DNA from: Proteles cristata cristata | Taxonomy: Eukaryota > Chordata > Mammalia > Carnivora > Hyaenidae | Direction of reading: 5' to 3' | DNA: 64,000 nucleotides | Assembly (NCBI GenBank): GCA_017311185.1 | Contig: JAESUZ010002694.1 | Location: 1,116,001-1,180,000 of the forward strand | Shown: positions 20,840 through 32,869 of the stretch, piece after piece | How the letters are laid out: each line of letters starts with the position of its first letter | Position numbering within the stretch: the stretch's first letter is position 1 | Program-made: the position numbers and the translations under genes | The notes under the pieces: generated by a model | The model's input: the letters and a program-made list of their open reading frames with translations, nothing else | Told to the model about the DNA's origin: nothing | Databases searched by the model: none

Positions 20840-23105
20840 AGAATTCACTCTCAAACATAAGTGAACTTTGCCGTAAAGAGAAAAGAGGTGGGCATTTGGA
20901 GGGAGGAGGTGCAAGGAATCCAGCGTACTATTAAGTTTGGTCTATTTATATCTCAAGATTTTAAGTTTCTTACATGAACAGCAATTTTTGCCATATCACC
21001 CATAATCTGTCCACCCTAATACATTATTCTGTTTTGAAGACAATTTTCTTATAGGCAGAAAGTACAAAGCCAAATGTAGAAAATAAAAATCATTTAGGAA
21101 GGGAAAGTTTCTAAATGACAATCACTATTGTTGAGTCCCCAGTTATCTTAGGAATGAAACATACCTTCTTTATCTTCAAGCAATTTAAAACTCTGATCAG
21201 GTAAAGCAAGAGCAGAAACCACCCACAGATAAACCGTAATTCCTGCCAACAGGTTTGTGTGGAGTTGGTGATGTCCTGGAGGACTGTCCCCCTCGCACCC
21301 TTTCATCAGAAAGCAGAGAAAACTAATTCCTAATTTACCTCCTCTCCCATTAGCAGCCCTTAAAGAGCATTCCTGAAGAAAATAAAATGCAAGAAAATGC
21401 CAAGTTCCTTGGCATTTCCAGAGTCAACCCTTGTTGGTTTCTAACGTTTCACCAAGTCCTCAAGGGTGTGGGCATCCCTTGAGAATTATGTATGTCAGTG
21501 TACCTCCCTGGGTACTGAGTTTGCTGCCCATCATTGCCTGCTTAGTGACAGTTTTAGAAGTCTACTAGGACTTACAAATTTTCAGTTAGGTATCACTGTA
21601 TTTTATAAATTGGTTGAGAATTATGTGCTATAATAATATAAGCAAATTTGGGGAATGGAAATTTTGGAGTGTATCTCCCCTACAAGTGATGGATCTAATA
21701 TATTCAAATCAAGAAAGAAAACCCAGGGCTAGTCTCTCAGTCTTGTTTGAATGAAAGTCTCAAGAGAGAAGGTGTCTTGAAGCACTGAGAAAAGACTGGA
21801 GAAAGGAGGGAGGAGGGAACTAAAGCAAAAATAAAACACAGATCTAGTTTTGCTGGAGTTATTTGTAAGTTAATTGAGGTGGGGGCAACCAGCAGCCCAG
21901 GTAGAGGGCGTAGGAGAGTGAGGACCTCCTCATGTGAGTCCCAGTCTGAGTCAAGTGCTGAATAAAACCAATCATTGTCATCACACCCTAGAGACAGGAA
22001 GGAGGGGAAAAAAATAAAACTTGGGTTTTTGAAGTATAAGAAGTAGCAGCTAAGAAAAATAACCTCAGCATAAGCAAGTTCATAGCAGAAAGCAGAAAAC
22101 CAGATGAAGAAAGAATCCCTGACATTGAACCAACTCTCATGATAATTGCCATTTATGTTGTTCCTCAGAAAAATGTAATAGACTCGAAAAGAACAGAGAA
22201 AGAACACCAGAGGAGGATGTTCCTGTTGGCTGGTGTAATGTTGACACTGCCCATGATAGGTACAGGCCCCTCTGTCACTAGTACTTACTATTACTGAAGG
22301 ACCCCAACCCTCTAAAACAAAACAAAGGCCAAAGACAAGAATTTATGAAATAACCAGAGTGCCGCCCGGGCCAACACATATAGGCTAACTGCAAATGCTT
22401 GTTAGCTATTTTATAAACATGGTTTAAGTAAACACTTCCCCTGCCCTACCAAACTAACTGCTCACAATGTCAAAGATGTGTCAAGACACACACCACATCA
22501 GCGTATGAACTCGTAGGAGTCAGAGACTCTGTGCTCTGTGTCATTGGAATCCACCATGTCTACTGCTCACCGTACACACACGGAGGCCTGAGGGACCCAT
22601 GCAGGTATGTGGAAAATATAGATTTGAACCATGGATAATACAGGGAAATGACAAGAACAGAATGGAGAGTGGAAAAAACAGGGATGAAGAGAGAAGTGAG
22701 CAGAGGAGCCAGCGGTACAGCAGGAAAGGCAGAATTTATTCACCGCGAGAGTCCAGTGCGACGGAAACAGGAATGAGCTGCCAGTGCGAACAGAAAAGTA
22801 CTTCAAAAAGAGAAAAGGTTTTGTGAAAACACCCAAATGTTAGAATACTTCTGTTGAATTTTAAGAAGGGAATTAATTCAAGAAACTTTTCACAGCTAGC
22901 AATCACGTCAGCTGCTTAGTACCTCTCTCTCGGGCACAAGGCTGCCCTTGCCTCAGCCTCCTCCCTGAGCCCCAGCCTCTTGCTGGCTGTGGTGAAAGCA
23001 CCATGGTGTGGCTTCTGGAAGTCTGGCTGTTGTATCTTCTGAGCGCCAACAGAAAGGTACCTTCTCGACGGAAAGGAAGGTAACTGCATCCTAACTCACT
23101 TCAGT
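20840..23105. other. Apparently unique intergenic DNA
   Basis: About 2.3 kb with no repeat or exon that I recognise. A 156-codon frame on the minus strand (21737-22207) has no recognisable domain and no codon-use signal. The part at about 21200-21600 has balanced composition and could be tested for conservation. Confidence 0.4.
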
Positions 23106-23110
23106 CGCCT

Positions 23111-23563
23111 TTGTACTGAGTTGAATAGTGTCTTCTCAAAATTCATGTCTACCTAGAACCTCAGAATGTGACCTTGTTTAGAAATACAGTCTCTGCAGGT
23201 AAAATTGAGGTCAGAATCAAGATGACATCATACTGGATTCAGGTGGGCTCTAAATCCACTGAAAATGTCATTATAAGAGACAAAAAATAAAACACATGGA
23301 GGCACATGGAAGAGGGTCATGTGAAGACAGAAGCAAAGCTTGGAGTCATGCTGCCCCAAGCCAAAGAAGCCCAAAGCACCAGGAACTGGAAGAAGCAAGG
23401 GAGAATTTTTTCTTCCTCCCCTTAGAGCCTACAGAGGGAGCATGACCATGCCAATACCTTGATATTAGACTTCTGGTCTCCAGAACTGTGAAACAATAAA
23501 TTTCCGTGGTTCTAAACCACTCAGTTTGTGGCATTTTGTTATGACAGCCCTGGGAAACTAATG
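23111..23563 (+). mobile_element. MaLR-like LTR
   Basis: The sequence fits a mammalian MaLR/MLT-style LTR: GAATAGTGTCTTCTCAAAAT, AGAATGTGACCTTGTTTAGA, AGGGTCATGTGAAGACAGA, TCTGGTCTCCAGAACTGTGA and AATAAATTTCCGTGG, ending in ACAGCCCTGGGAAACTAATG. The AATAAA would be the LTR polyadenylation signal. The subfamily is not assigned. Confidence 0.75.
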
Positions 23564-23869
23564 TGCTTCTCGAATCACCAAAGAGCCAGGCTGCCTTCTA
23601 ATGACTGGGTGATCATTCGTGTACCATTATCTGAAAACACAAAACAAAGTAAAATCATACAATGAACAAATAAGGTGAAAATGTACAATAACTGCATAAG
23701 CAGGAATTTAAGGTCAAGAGTATTTTGTTGGATTGATCTTTGACAGGTTGTTTGCTCTAAATGTCTAGTAAAACAGAAGCTAAGCTAGAACTTCACTGTG
23801 AGCTCTGTAATCAATTTGAAATACAGGTACACCGAGGCTGTTTGATCCTACTTTTGAAAAACCTATGCC

Positions 23870-24105
23870 GGGGCGCCTGCATGGCTCAGTCAGTTGGGCA
23901 GCCGACTGCGGCTGTGATCATGTGAGTCATGATCTCACAGTTTGTGGGTTCAAGCCCCATGTCAGGCTCTGTGCTGACAGCCAGTTCAGAGCCTGGAGCC
24001 TGTTTCAGATTCTGTGTCTCCCTCTCTCTCTGACCCTCCTCTTCTCACACTGTCTCTCTCTCTCAGAAATAAGTAAAACACAAAAAATGTTAAAAAAAAA
24101 ATAAT
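23870..24105 (+). mobile_element. CAN-SINE
   Basis: Head GGGGCGCCTGCATGGCTCAG, the CT-rich body and an A-rich tail. The flanking duplication is AAAACCTATGCC (about 23858) and AAAAGACCTATGTC (about 24106). Confidence 0.92.
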
Positions 24106-24767
24106 AAAAGACCTATGTCTAAGGATTTTGGAGAAGCAGCCTTATACCTACAATTTCTGTAGACCCATTCAGCAAGAGTATCACAGTATAAACTGTGAAA
24201 AGAAAAGTGGTGGAAACAAACTTGTTTTTAATCATTTTCATTCTTGACAAGTTGTCTGTAACTTGTGCTCCCTCATTAGGTAGGCTGAAAAAAAGCTTAA
24301 TAGAGAATTGGTGAATACTATCTTGAAAATAGCATCTTTGTTATTATACATGGTACACTGGGCACAATAACCCCCAGAATGTGAGAGAAAAGTCAGAAAA
24401 GTATCACCCTCACGTGAAACAGGTCAACAGCAACAAAATGGAGGGGAAAGTGGCCAAATTTAGAAATAGTTTCTAAATGAACTGCTGAAGGACTAAGATG
24501 TTTCCCAGCTCTTCTGCACGAGACTCTGTGTCTTCTGACAAGGGCCTCTGTGAGATACAATAACATAAGTGAACCATAACTTAATTGTTGGCTTTCTGCC
24601 TGAAGGAATGATATGGTAGGAAGAGTAGTGAAATTTATGGAACCTAAAAAAAGTAAACAGGGTCCTGTGCATGAAAGAGTGTCCTCTGGCCACACACACC
24701 AGCAGAGTGTCTGTGTCCCTCCACTGGAAACACAGGGACAGATCCAGACACTGAGGAGTCTGGAGGA

Positions 24768-24872
24768 ATTTTTTTTTTTTTTAAGTAAGATCTACCCCCA
24801 GCATGGGGCTTGAATTCACAACCCCAAGATCAAGAGTCACATGCTCTACCAACTGAGCCAGCCAGGCACCCC
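24768..24872 (-). mobile_element. Short older CAN-SINE variant
   Basis: Complement copy lacking the CT-rich body: poly-T, CCCAGCATGGGGCTTGAA, ACATGCTCTACCAACTGAGC, CAGGCACCCC. The duplication CTGGAGGAATTTTT / CTGGGGGAACTTTT flanks it. Confidence 0.85.
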
Positions 24873-24955
24873 TGGGGGAACTTTTTAATAAAAAAGGCAA
24901 AATTGGGAATGCGAAATGAAGTACAAAAGTAAGTATTTATAAATACAAAGAAAAA

Positions 24956-25080
24956 AGGGGTGTCTGGGTGGCTCAGTCGGTTAAGCATCCAACTCTTGAC
25001 CTCAGCTCAGGTCTTGCTCTCAGGGCTGTGGGTTCAAGCTTTGCATTGCTGGGCATGGAGCCTACTTAGAAAAAAAAAAT
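24956..25080 (+). mobile_element. Short older CAN-SINE variant
   Basis: AGGGGTGTCTGGGTGGCTCA head followed by TGCTGGGCATGGAGCCTACT and an A tail. It is the same short type as the copy at 24768-24872, in the opposite orientation and only 84 bp away. Confidence 0.85.
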
Positions 25081-25809
25081 TCACAATGAATTCTTAGAGG
25101 CTTGCCAATTCAGGTCTCATTCTTCTGAAATCTCTTTAAGCAATTAACCAAAAATGTGTCCATAGAAAGTCTTCCGGTTGCAATTCTGGCTTCCCCTCTA
25201 CTTAAAACAGGCTGCAGCTCCCAGCAACTCCCAGCATTCACAGGGCTTATGTAAGGGAGGGGCCAAAGCTGAAGGGTATTTTTTTTTTTTACTTCCTATT
25301 ACATCTACCTCCATAGAGAAGGTTGCATCCAGATGTAACACAGACTTCCCTGCATAGGAAAGGATGCACGGTCAAGCAGAGACATGTACTTCTAACTGCA
25401 AATCAGTAACAAATGGACATTTTGGCTTTCAATCTCTTTTGAGTTCAATCTGCATGAGTCACTTCCTAAGAACAAAAAGTGCTAACAACGATGGAGGTTG
25501 AATCTGGGGGACCTTAGCTAATAATATACTGAGAATCACTAGTTGACCAGCCAGCCACACTATATTTTTGACATTTTCAACAAGTGCCACCTGATTCTAA
25601 GCCCATATAGCCACTTAGCAAGAAACATTCAACTCTTCTCCTTCCCAGAAACACACACTCCTCACAAGATACAGCTCACTCCATTTTTAAAAGACCAGTC
25701 ATGATCTCAGTTTAGGATAAATTTATATCTAATATGTTCTTGGCCTTGATTGTGCATCAGAATCACAAGTAAGAAAAATGTTCTAATAGTGATACATAAA
25801 ATAGATTTT

Positions 25810-26084
25810 TATTATTTTTATGTTTTAGAGAGAGCACAAGAGCATGAGCACGGGAAGGGCAGAGGAAGGGGATGAATTTTTTTTTTAATGTTTATTTATT
25901 TAGTTTTGAGAAGAGTGAGAGTGCAAGCAGGGGCAGGGGACAGAGAGAAAGGGAGAGAGAGAGTCCCAGGAAGTCTCCATGCTGTCAGCTTACAGCCCGA
26001 TGTGGGGCTCAATCTCACAGCCATGAAATTATGACCTGAGCTGAAGAGTCAGAAGCTTAACCAACTGAGTCACCCAACTGCCCC
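25810..26084 (-). mobile_element. Composite CAN-SINE with duplicated distal part
   Basis: Within one flanking duplication (ATAGATTTTT at about 25801 and 26089), the distal body occurs twice: TTTTATGTTTTAGAGAGAGC onward (25815-25870) and AATGTTTATTTATTTAGTTT onward (25888-25960), followed by a single head ending near 26084. Either one SINE landed in another's tail or an internal duplication arose. Confidence 0.8.
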
Positions 26085-26334
26085 ACAAGATAGATTTTTT
26101 AAAAAGAATAATCAATGCCATTAGACCAAGGGATAAATTAGTGCCTTAGTTAAAAAGAATCACATCTTGTTTCCCTGGCACAAGGTCTAGCAGTTCTCTT
26201 CATGAAACGGAGAAGGGTTGTGCTTTTTAGAAGAAGAATTACGTTTCATGCATATTTTATTTGAGATACTGTAGAATATGTCTAGATACAGGTGTCTAAT
26301 CACTGTGTACTGAAAAATACACTTATGCATGTCT

Positions 26335-26462
26335 TTACCTTCTGGTAGAGTGTGAGCTCAATGAAGTCAGATAATGTACATTATTCACCTTTATATTCTT
26401 GGTGTCCAGTTCAGAGCCTACCATACAGAAGGAGCTCAATAAATATTTATGAACAAATGAGC
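26335..26462 (+). mobile_element. L2 3' end
   Basis: GAGTGTGAGCTCAATGAAGTC, TATTCTTGGTGTCCAG, and GGAGCTCAATAAATATTTATGAA. Confidence 0.8.
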
Positions 26463-26469
26463 AAATAAG

Positions 26470-27680
26470 CAGACCTATGAAGGAAATTAACTAGTGTTCG
26501 ATAATCTGTTTAGGAACTGAACCATCTAGACTGAAGCTTTTCCATGCATTTGCCAAGTCCCAAAGAGAGACAAGAACTCTGGTACCTGAAGCAACGATGT
26601 CTGGAAACTCTGATTCTCTTATTCTATCTACTTAGCCATCAGATTCTCCCAGACTATCTTCTCTTGGATTCTTCACTCCCTTACTCCACATGCCCATAAA
26701 TTCATACCACTACTCCTTGCTATTACTCCATAATGTTGATCGCTCACCTAGAATTCTCTTATCTGCCCATATTCTCCATTTTCTGTGTTCTGTCTTTCAA
26801 GCTGTATTTCCCCTATTGCTTCCAGCTGCATTCCAAGCCAATGGCAGTCCTTACCTGGTCCCTCGCAATTTGTCCTTCCTTCCACGATGTAGCAGTCCAT
26901 GTACTAGCAGGAAAGAAATGTAAGCACAAAGACTGGAACTGAAAAGTTTAATGAAAGTATTATTTAAAGAGATATGCACAAGGCTATGGGGAGCAAAAAG
27001 CTTGGGGAAACACCCAGGGATGAGCGAAAGTGGGAAATCATTGCCACCCCAGAACTTAAGAAGCAAAAATAGTGAATGTTTCTTCCAGAGACTGAAAAAA
27101 GTATGGAGCCATCAAAGTGGAACCGCTGCAAGAAGATATATCCATAGAATAGAGCCTCTGCCAAATCTATGACCAAGAAAAGGGGGGAGAGGGCTCTAAC
27201 CTCTTCTCCTCCTATCTTCCAATACACGTGGCTGCCTTCCTTTGACCAAACTGATAGATGACAGATGAACCCTGATAATGGAATCCATAGAGGTCAGTGT
27301 CACGAAAGGTGAAGGGCATGGTATGGATCAAGATATTCGTGGAGAGAAGAAAGCAGAGAATAATTAATACAGTCCATCTCCCTTTTGCTTCCACTCTTGA
27401 CTTTTTAGTGGATGAAGAACTTCTGGTCCCATCATGGAGTCATCAGCCACAGTATCATTGTTGAGTGATGTCAGCTTTTCCATACTTCCTATTGGAACCT
27501 AAACTGTAATGTTAGCCACCTTTAGCATTCTTCTTAAAATGGAAGAAGGAAAAGGAGAAAACAATTAATTAACTTAAAACTAGCTTCTATTGTGCTCTGA
27601 GGCTGGTCACAAGACCTAAATTGATAATAATAGCTTCCCTGTTTTACCACTCATTCCCTTACCCGCTACTACAGAATTCT
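26470..27680. other. Intergenic stretch without recognised features
   Basis: No gene, repeat or RNA recognised. Short open frames here look random. Confidence 0.4.
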
Positions 27681-27684
27681 TTTT

Positions 27685-28160
27685 GTTTTAAATTTCGGTA
27701 TAACTGACACTGAATGTTACATTAGTTTTAAGTGTACAACATAGTGATTCAACTTCTGTATATGTTATTGTATGTTCACCACAAGTGTAGCTATCATCTA
27801 TCACTATATGATGTTATTACACTATCACTGATTGTATTCTCTATACTATAACTTTTATTCCCATGACTTATTCATTCCTTACCTGGAAGCCTATGTCTCT
27901 CAGTCCCCTCCACCACTTGGCCCACCTCCCCTATCCCTGTCTTCTCTGGCAACTATTAGTTTGTTCTCTATATTTATAAGTCTAATTCTACTTTTTTGTT
28001 TGTTTAGTCATGTGTTTTCTTTAGATTATACACTAGAGTGAAATCATAATATATTTGTCTTTCTCTGTCTGACTTTTATCACTTAGCATGATATCCTCTA
28101 AGTCCACCCATGCTGTTGCAAATGGCATGATCTAATCCTTTTTAAGGCTGTGTAATATTC

Positions 28161-28165
<5 letters not shown>
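27685..28165 (-). mobile_element. L1 3' part, complement
   Basis: TTTCGGTATAACTGACACTG and TTAAGTGTACAACATAGTGA (3' UTR complement) run into CTTTTATCACTTAGCATGAT and CTAAGTCCACCCATGCTGTT (ORF2 end complement). Confidence 0.85.
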
Positions 28166-28206
<41 letters not shown>

Positions 28207-28210
28207 ACGT
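28164..28210. repeat. (TG)n microsatellite
   Basis: About 20 TG units followed by GCACGTGCACGCGCGTATAC, a Z-DNA-prone alternating tail. Confidence 0.96.
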
Positions 28211-28225
28211 GCACGCGCGTATACA

Positions 28226-28370
28226 TACCTGTCAGAACGGCTGAAATAAAAAACATAAGAAATAACAAGTGTGGGAGAGGATGTGGGAAACAAAGTTACC
28301 CTCATACACTATTGATGGGAATGAACAGAATTCTTTACCTACTAAGTTACCCAAAACTTCTTTCCAAAAA
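28226..28370 (+). mobile_element. L1 ORF2 fragment, forward
   Basis: CTGTCAGAACGGCTGAAATA, then AGTGTGGGAGAGGATGTGGG and ACTATTGATGGGAATGAACA. It belongs to L1 ORF2 and lies opposite to the neighbouring L1 piece at 27685-28165, so it may be the other arm of an inverted insertion. Confidence 0.8.
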
Positions 28371-29166
28371 AAATCTGATTCCTTGATATTTCTAATTTTA
28401 TTAAGCTATTGCTGTTTTTCATTGATTAGTGCTTTGAGCTGGGAATTGTAGATTTTACATCTATCCCTTACATCCCCTCTCCAGAGCAGCCAGAAGTGTC
28501 CAATCTATTTCACAATTTATCTCATTGTTGCTGTAGCAACTAAGTGCCACAAATATTTGATCTCTCACTATTTAATCCTCTCCCTGGACTCTATCACATG
28601 CTACCTTCAATGATAATTTGAGTAATGTGATATTAACGTGTGATACACTATATGCCATTTCCCCCCACAAAGGAAGTTATCCATACTCTCAGCTATGTGA
28701 GCATTGTAATCCTAGAATGCTTCTTTCAGGACCTGCTTCCTGAGGTTACTTCTCAAAAAAGTCTCAGCAGAGTCTCAGCAGAAACATGATAATTCACTCA
28801 GAGAGTCACTTGGTATCTTTTTCTTCCCATACTCCAGACTTTGGCCAACCTAACTCAGCAAGAAACCTTAAACTCTGGGGGTGCAATCCATAAAAGTCAC
28901 AGACCAAGTGAGCCTCCTGGGATGCATAGCAAGCCAGAGAAACCTGGAGAATGGGTGTGTTGGAATAGTCAGATAATAACCACACATTTTTTAAAAAGTA
29001 ACTTATAAAACTTAAGGCTGAGAAGACTTTTAAATCTTATTTACAGAGGAAAAATATCAGTATTTGTCTCTTAAAATCAATTATTATAAAAGACAACATT
29101 AACATGTGTATGGAAGATGCTCTCTGTTCTAGAGGCCTGAGGCCCCACTAATCTAAACCCACTTAT

Positions 29167-29381
29167 TTTTTTTTAATTTTTTAAGTTTATTTATTTATTT
29201 TGAGAGAGACACAGAGAGAGGGGGAAGGGCAGAGAGAGAGAGAGGGAGAGAGAGAATCCCAAGCGGCTCTGTGTTATCAGCAGAGAGCCCAACGTGGGGC
29301 TCAAACCCATGGACTGTGAGATCATGACCTGAGCTGAAACCAAGAGTCAGATGCTTAACTGACTGACCCCCCAGGAGCTGC
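29167..29381 (-). mobile_element. CAN-SINE
   Basis: Complement copy with degraded head CTGACCCCCCAGGAGCTG. The duplication is CTAAACCCACTTA (about 29152) and CTAAATTCACTTTT (about 29381). Confidence 0.88.
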
Positions 29382-30126
29382 TAAATTCACTTTTTAATGG
29401 GAATATTACTCAGCAAATACCAACATGACTTATAATTATTTCACTTTGATTATATTTTCCCTTTGAGGTTTAATGAGTTTGAATAATTTGCTGGTGCAAT
29501 TTTGTTAAAATGGAATTCATCTGTTTTAGAAAATAATTTATTAAATATTATATTTGCTATAATTACAACTAGAAATATTCCTTCAACAATACTATACGTG
29601 TTTGCCAATGCTATTTAGAGCAAACAAAATTACCACCAGAGAAAATATGACCATTTTTTAAATTTCTCATCACCCTGCAGGGATGGCTTTATTCTCATCC
29701 AGTTATAACCATTTCACGGAGCCAAAAACCAGTTTGAGGAAGAGTGAGCAAACAATTTCATTTCCTGCATGTCCTTATCTCAGCCTCTCACCAGCAACAC
29801 TCCACAACTTTCCATTTTGGGTGAAGGAGCAGAAGCAAGAAAGAGGTGGCTTGTGTTCAGGCTGCTGTTATTTTTGCAAAGATAAATTTATTTCAACATA
29901 CATACATCTTAAATGACTATTATGGTTGTTATTAGCTCAGTAAATGACAAGATGAAACTGAAGAAATGCAATTTCCTCTTTCCCTACTTCATTATGATCA
30001 CCGAATTTGTCCAGGGTCTGTTTCACTGAAGCTTGACCATTAATATTTACACCACTTTACGGCTTGTGCCGTGAACACATCTTACTGTTTTTATTGATAA
30101 TGTGTTAGCTTGCTTGCTAGCATTTC

Positions 30127-30718
30127 CATAACAAACTATCATAGACTGCATGGTTTAAACAGAAACTTTATTTGCTTACAATTCTAGAGGCTACAAGTCC
30201 AAGATCAAAATGTCAACAGATTTGATTTCTTCTGAGGCTTCACTCTGTGACGTGTAGGTGGCCAACTTCTCACTGTATTCCCACATGGCCTTTCTTTGGT
30301 TCATCGCTGGTGTCTGTGTGTACTAATCTCCTCTTTTCACTAGGCCACCAGTTAAAGCAGATTAGGTCTCACCTAAAGGCCTCATTACATAATCATCTCT
30401 TTTTTTCTTTAATGTTTATTTATTTACTTTGAGAGACAAAGAGAGTGGGGGAGGGGCAGAGAGACAGAAAGAGAGAGAATCCCAAGCGGGTTCTGCACTG
30501 TTGGCACAGAGCCCAGTGTGGGGCTTGATTCCATAAACCATGAGATCATGACCTGAGCTGAAATCAAGAGTCAGATGCTTAACTGACTGAGCCACCCAGG
30601 TGCCCCTTAACTTAATCATCTTATAAGGGCTCTCCCTCTACATATAGCCACATCTGAGGTACTGGAGGTTAGGGCTTTAACATATGAAGTTTGCGGAGAC
30701 ACAATTCAACCCATAATG
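30127..30718 (-). mobile_element. MaLR-like LTR interrupted by a SINE
   Basis: Complement of the same broad LTR type as at 23111-23563: ATAACAAACTATCATAGACT, CAATTCTAGAGGCTACAAGT, CACATGGCCTTTCTTTGG and ACACAATTCAACCCATAATG. A CAN-SINE (30399-30606) splits it. Confidence 0.75.
30399..30606 (-). mobile_element. CAN-SINE inside an LTR
   Basis: Complement copy ending in GAGCCACCCAGGTGCCCC at 30606, flanked by related TAATCATCT words (about 30390 and 30613). Confidence 0.9.
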
Positions 30719-31599
30719 GATATGTTTATAGTGCAACATCAGCCTTGCACTGTACACAAACCATATTCCTGCTTCTTTATCAATGCCAGGTTAATGTTTA
30801 CCTCCTTTCCTTTCCTTCTTGGGTTGACTGACGTGCAGTTCTTATTGTGAAAGCATGTGATGAAGGAGCCTGTTGACAGACAATAACTTTTTAAGACTCA
30901 CTTGAGATTTATTGATACCTATCAGGAATCACTTAGTCATAAAAATATTGGCATGGGGCTAGAGTCTGAGTGCGTAGACAGGAGAGAATCCTGGGGGAAG
31001 ACATGCTGGAGTAGTGAAGAAGAAAAAAAATATTAAGAGAGTATGATACAAAAGGAGCCAATACAAGGGAAAGTTTGATATAGGAAGAATAAGAGAGTGT
31101 CTGAAGAAGTTTCCAAACCAAAGCACAGGCAGTTGAAGAGAGTCTTCAATTCTCATGACCGTCAGCATGGCTGTACCTGGAGCATACCAAAAGCAGAAGA
31201 GTGTGTAGTCACGAAAAGGAAGGCTCATATTGATGAAAAAAATAGCATAGTGGTAGAATCAACAGAACTTTGCAGGTGCCTGGAAACCAGGGGGAGACAA
31301 GGAGAGAAACAGTAGAATTGAAAACGATTAAATAGGAGGACAGTGGCTAATACAGTAGGTACAGTTGAAGAGTTGTGTTAGAAAATCCAAATACAGTGTT
31401 CCATCAAGATACGTGCCTGACAACACACACTAGGAACTGGGAAATTCAAGACTAGAGTCAGAAAACTTTAGGCTATAGACTTGGATTTGGCATGTGTATG
31501 CACAGATAACACAAACCAGGAGTTGGTGAGGATACTGAGAGCAAAGAAAAATTTGAGAGTTGAGGACACAAACTCTTCTGAAACCCTTCTAGAGTGATG

Positions 31600-32560
31600 A
31601 TTCCGTTTCCTTCTTTTAAGGCTGAATAATATTTGTGTGTGCGTGTGTGTATGTGTGTGTGACATTGTCTTTACCCATTGATTTGTTGGTGAAGATTCAG
31701 GTTGTTTCCACCTCTTGGCTATTACAAAAAATGCTATAATACACATGACAGTGCCAGTATCCATTTGAAATTCTCTTTTCATTTTTTCTGGATAAATGCC
31801 CAGACATGAGATTGCTAGATCATATGGTGATACTGCTTATTATTTTTTGAGGAACATGCACACTGTTTTCCATAGATGATCCACTATTTTACATTCTCAT
31901 GAACAGTGTAGAAGAGTTCCAATTTCTTCACATCCTCTCAAACACTTTTTTATTTAGGATTTTGTTTCTTTGTTTGTTTGTTTGTTTTAATGGTCATTCT
32001 AACAGGTGAGGTGAGATGGTATCTCATTATGGGTTTGATTTGTATTTCTCTGATAATTAGTGATGTTGAACTTTTCATGTACCTGTTGACCATTATATCT
32101 CTTCTTTGGAGAAATGTCTCTTCAAGTACTTTGCCCATTTTTAAATTGGGTTATTTGCTTATTTGCTCTTGAATTATAGGAATTCCTTATATATTTTGGA
32201 TACTAACCTTTTAACAGATATATAGTTTGCAAATATTTTCTCCCTCTCCACAGTTTCTTTTCACTCAGTTTCCTTTTTTGTGCAGAAGCTTTTTAGTTTG
32301 ATGTAGTCCCATATATATATTTTTTTCTTTTGTTCTCTGTGACTTTGACATCATATCCAAAAAGTGTTACCAAGTCCAGTGTTATAAAGCTTTTTCTCTA
32401 TTTTTCTTATAGAAGTTTTATAGTTTTCTTTTAGAAGTTATTTTGGTTATTTGGAGTCCTTTGTTATTCCATATGAGTTTTATAGCTTTTTTCTATTTCT
32501 ATAAAAATGTCATTAGGGTTTTGATACAAATGATATTGAATCTGTAAAGTGCTTAGAGTA
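31600..32560 (-). mobile_element. L1 ORF2 region, complement
   Basis: About 960 bp of decayed L1 read in complement: TTTACCCATTGATTTGTTGG, ATGCCCAGACATGAGATTGC, GGTGAGATGGTATCTCATTA, TTAGTTTGATGTAGTCCCAT. It contains a (GT)n run near 31635-31660 and a (TTTG)n run near 31968-31986. Confidence 0.88.
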
Positions 32561-32569
32561 GTATGAAAT

Positions 32570-32860
32570 TTTTAACAATAGTCTTGGAACACTTCTGAAC
32601 TCATTTTGTGAGGCCAGCATTACGTTGATATTAAAACTAGATGAAGATACTAGAAGAAAATTATAGGCCAATAGCTCTTATGAATATTGATGCAAAAGTC
32701 CTCAACAAAATACTAGCAATTGGAATCTAACAATACATTAAAAGGATCAGACATCATGATCAAATGGAATTTTTATGAGGAAATCAAGTATGGTTCCAAC
32801 ATTGGAAATCAAACTGATACATCACATTAACAGAACAAAGGGTAAAAATTATATGGATAA
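32570..32860 (+). mobile_element. L1 ORF2 region, forward
   Basis: TTTGTGAGGCCAGCATTACG, AATTATAGGCCAATAGCTCT, AAAGTCCTCAACAAAATACT and CATGATCAAATGGAATTT are from the reverse-transcriptase part of ORF2 and point opposite to 31600-32560. The frame is broken by stops. Confidence 0.85.
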
Positions 32861-32869
32861 TTTAAATTT

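Noticed and set aside
21737..22207. 156-codon minus-strand frame
   Set aside because: No recognisable domain, no repeat-independent homology that I can recall, and an aromatic/Ser/Leu-rich composition typical of chance frames in this kind of DNA.
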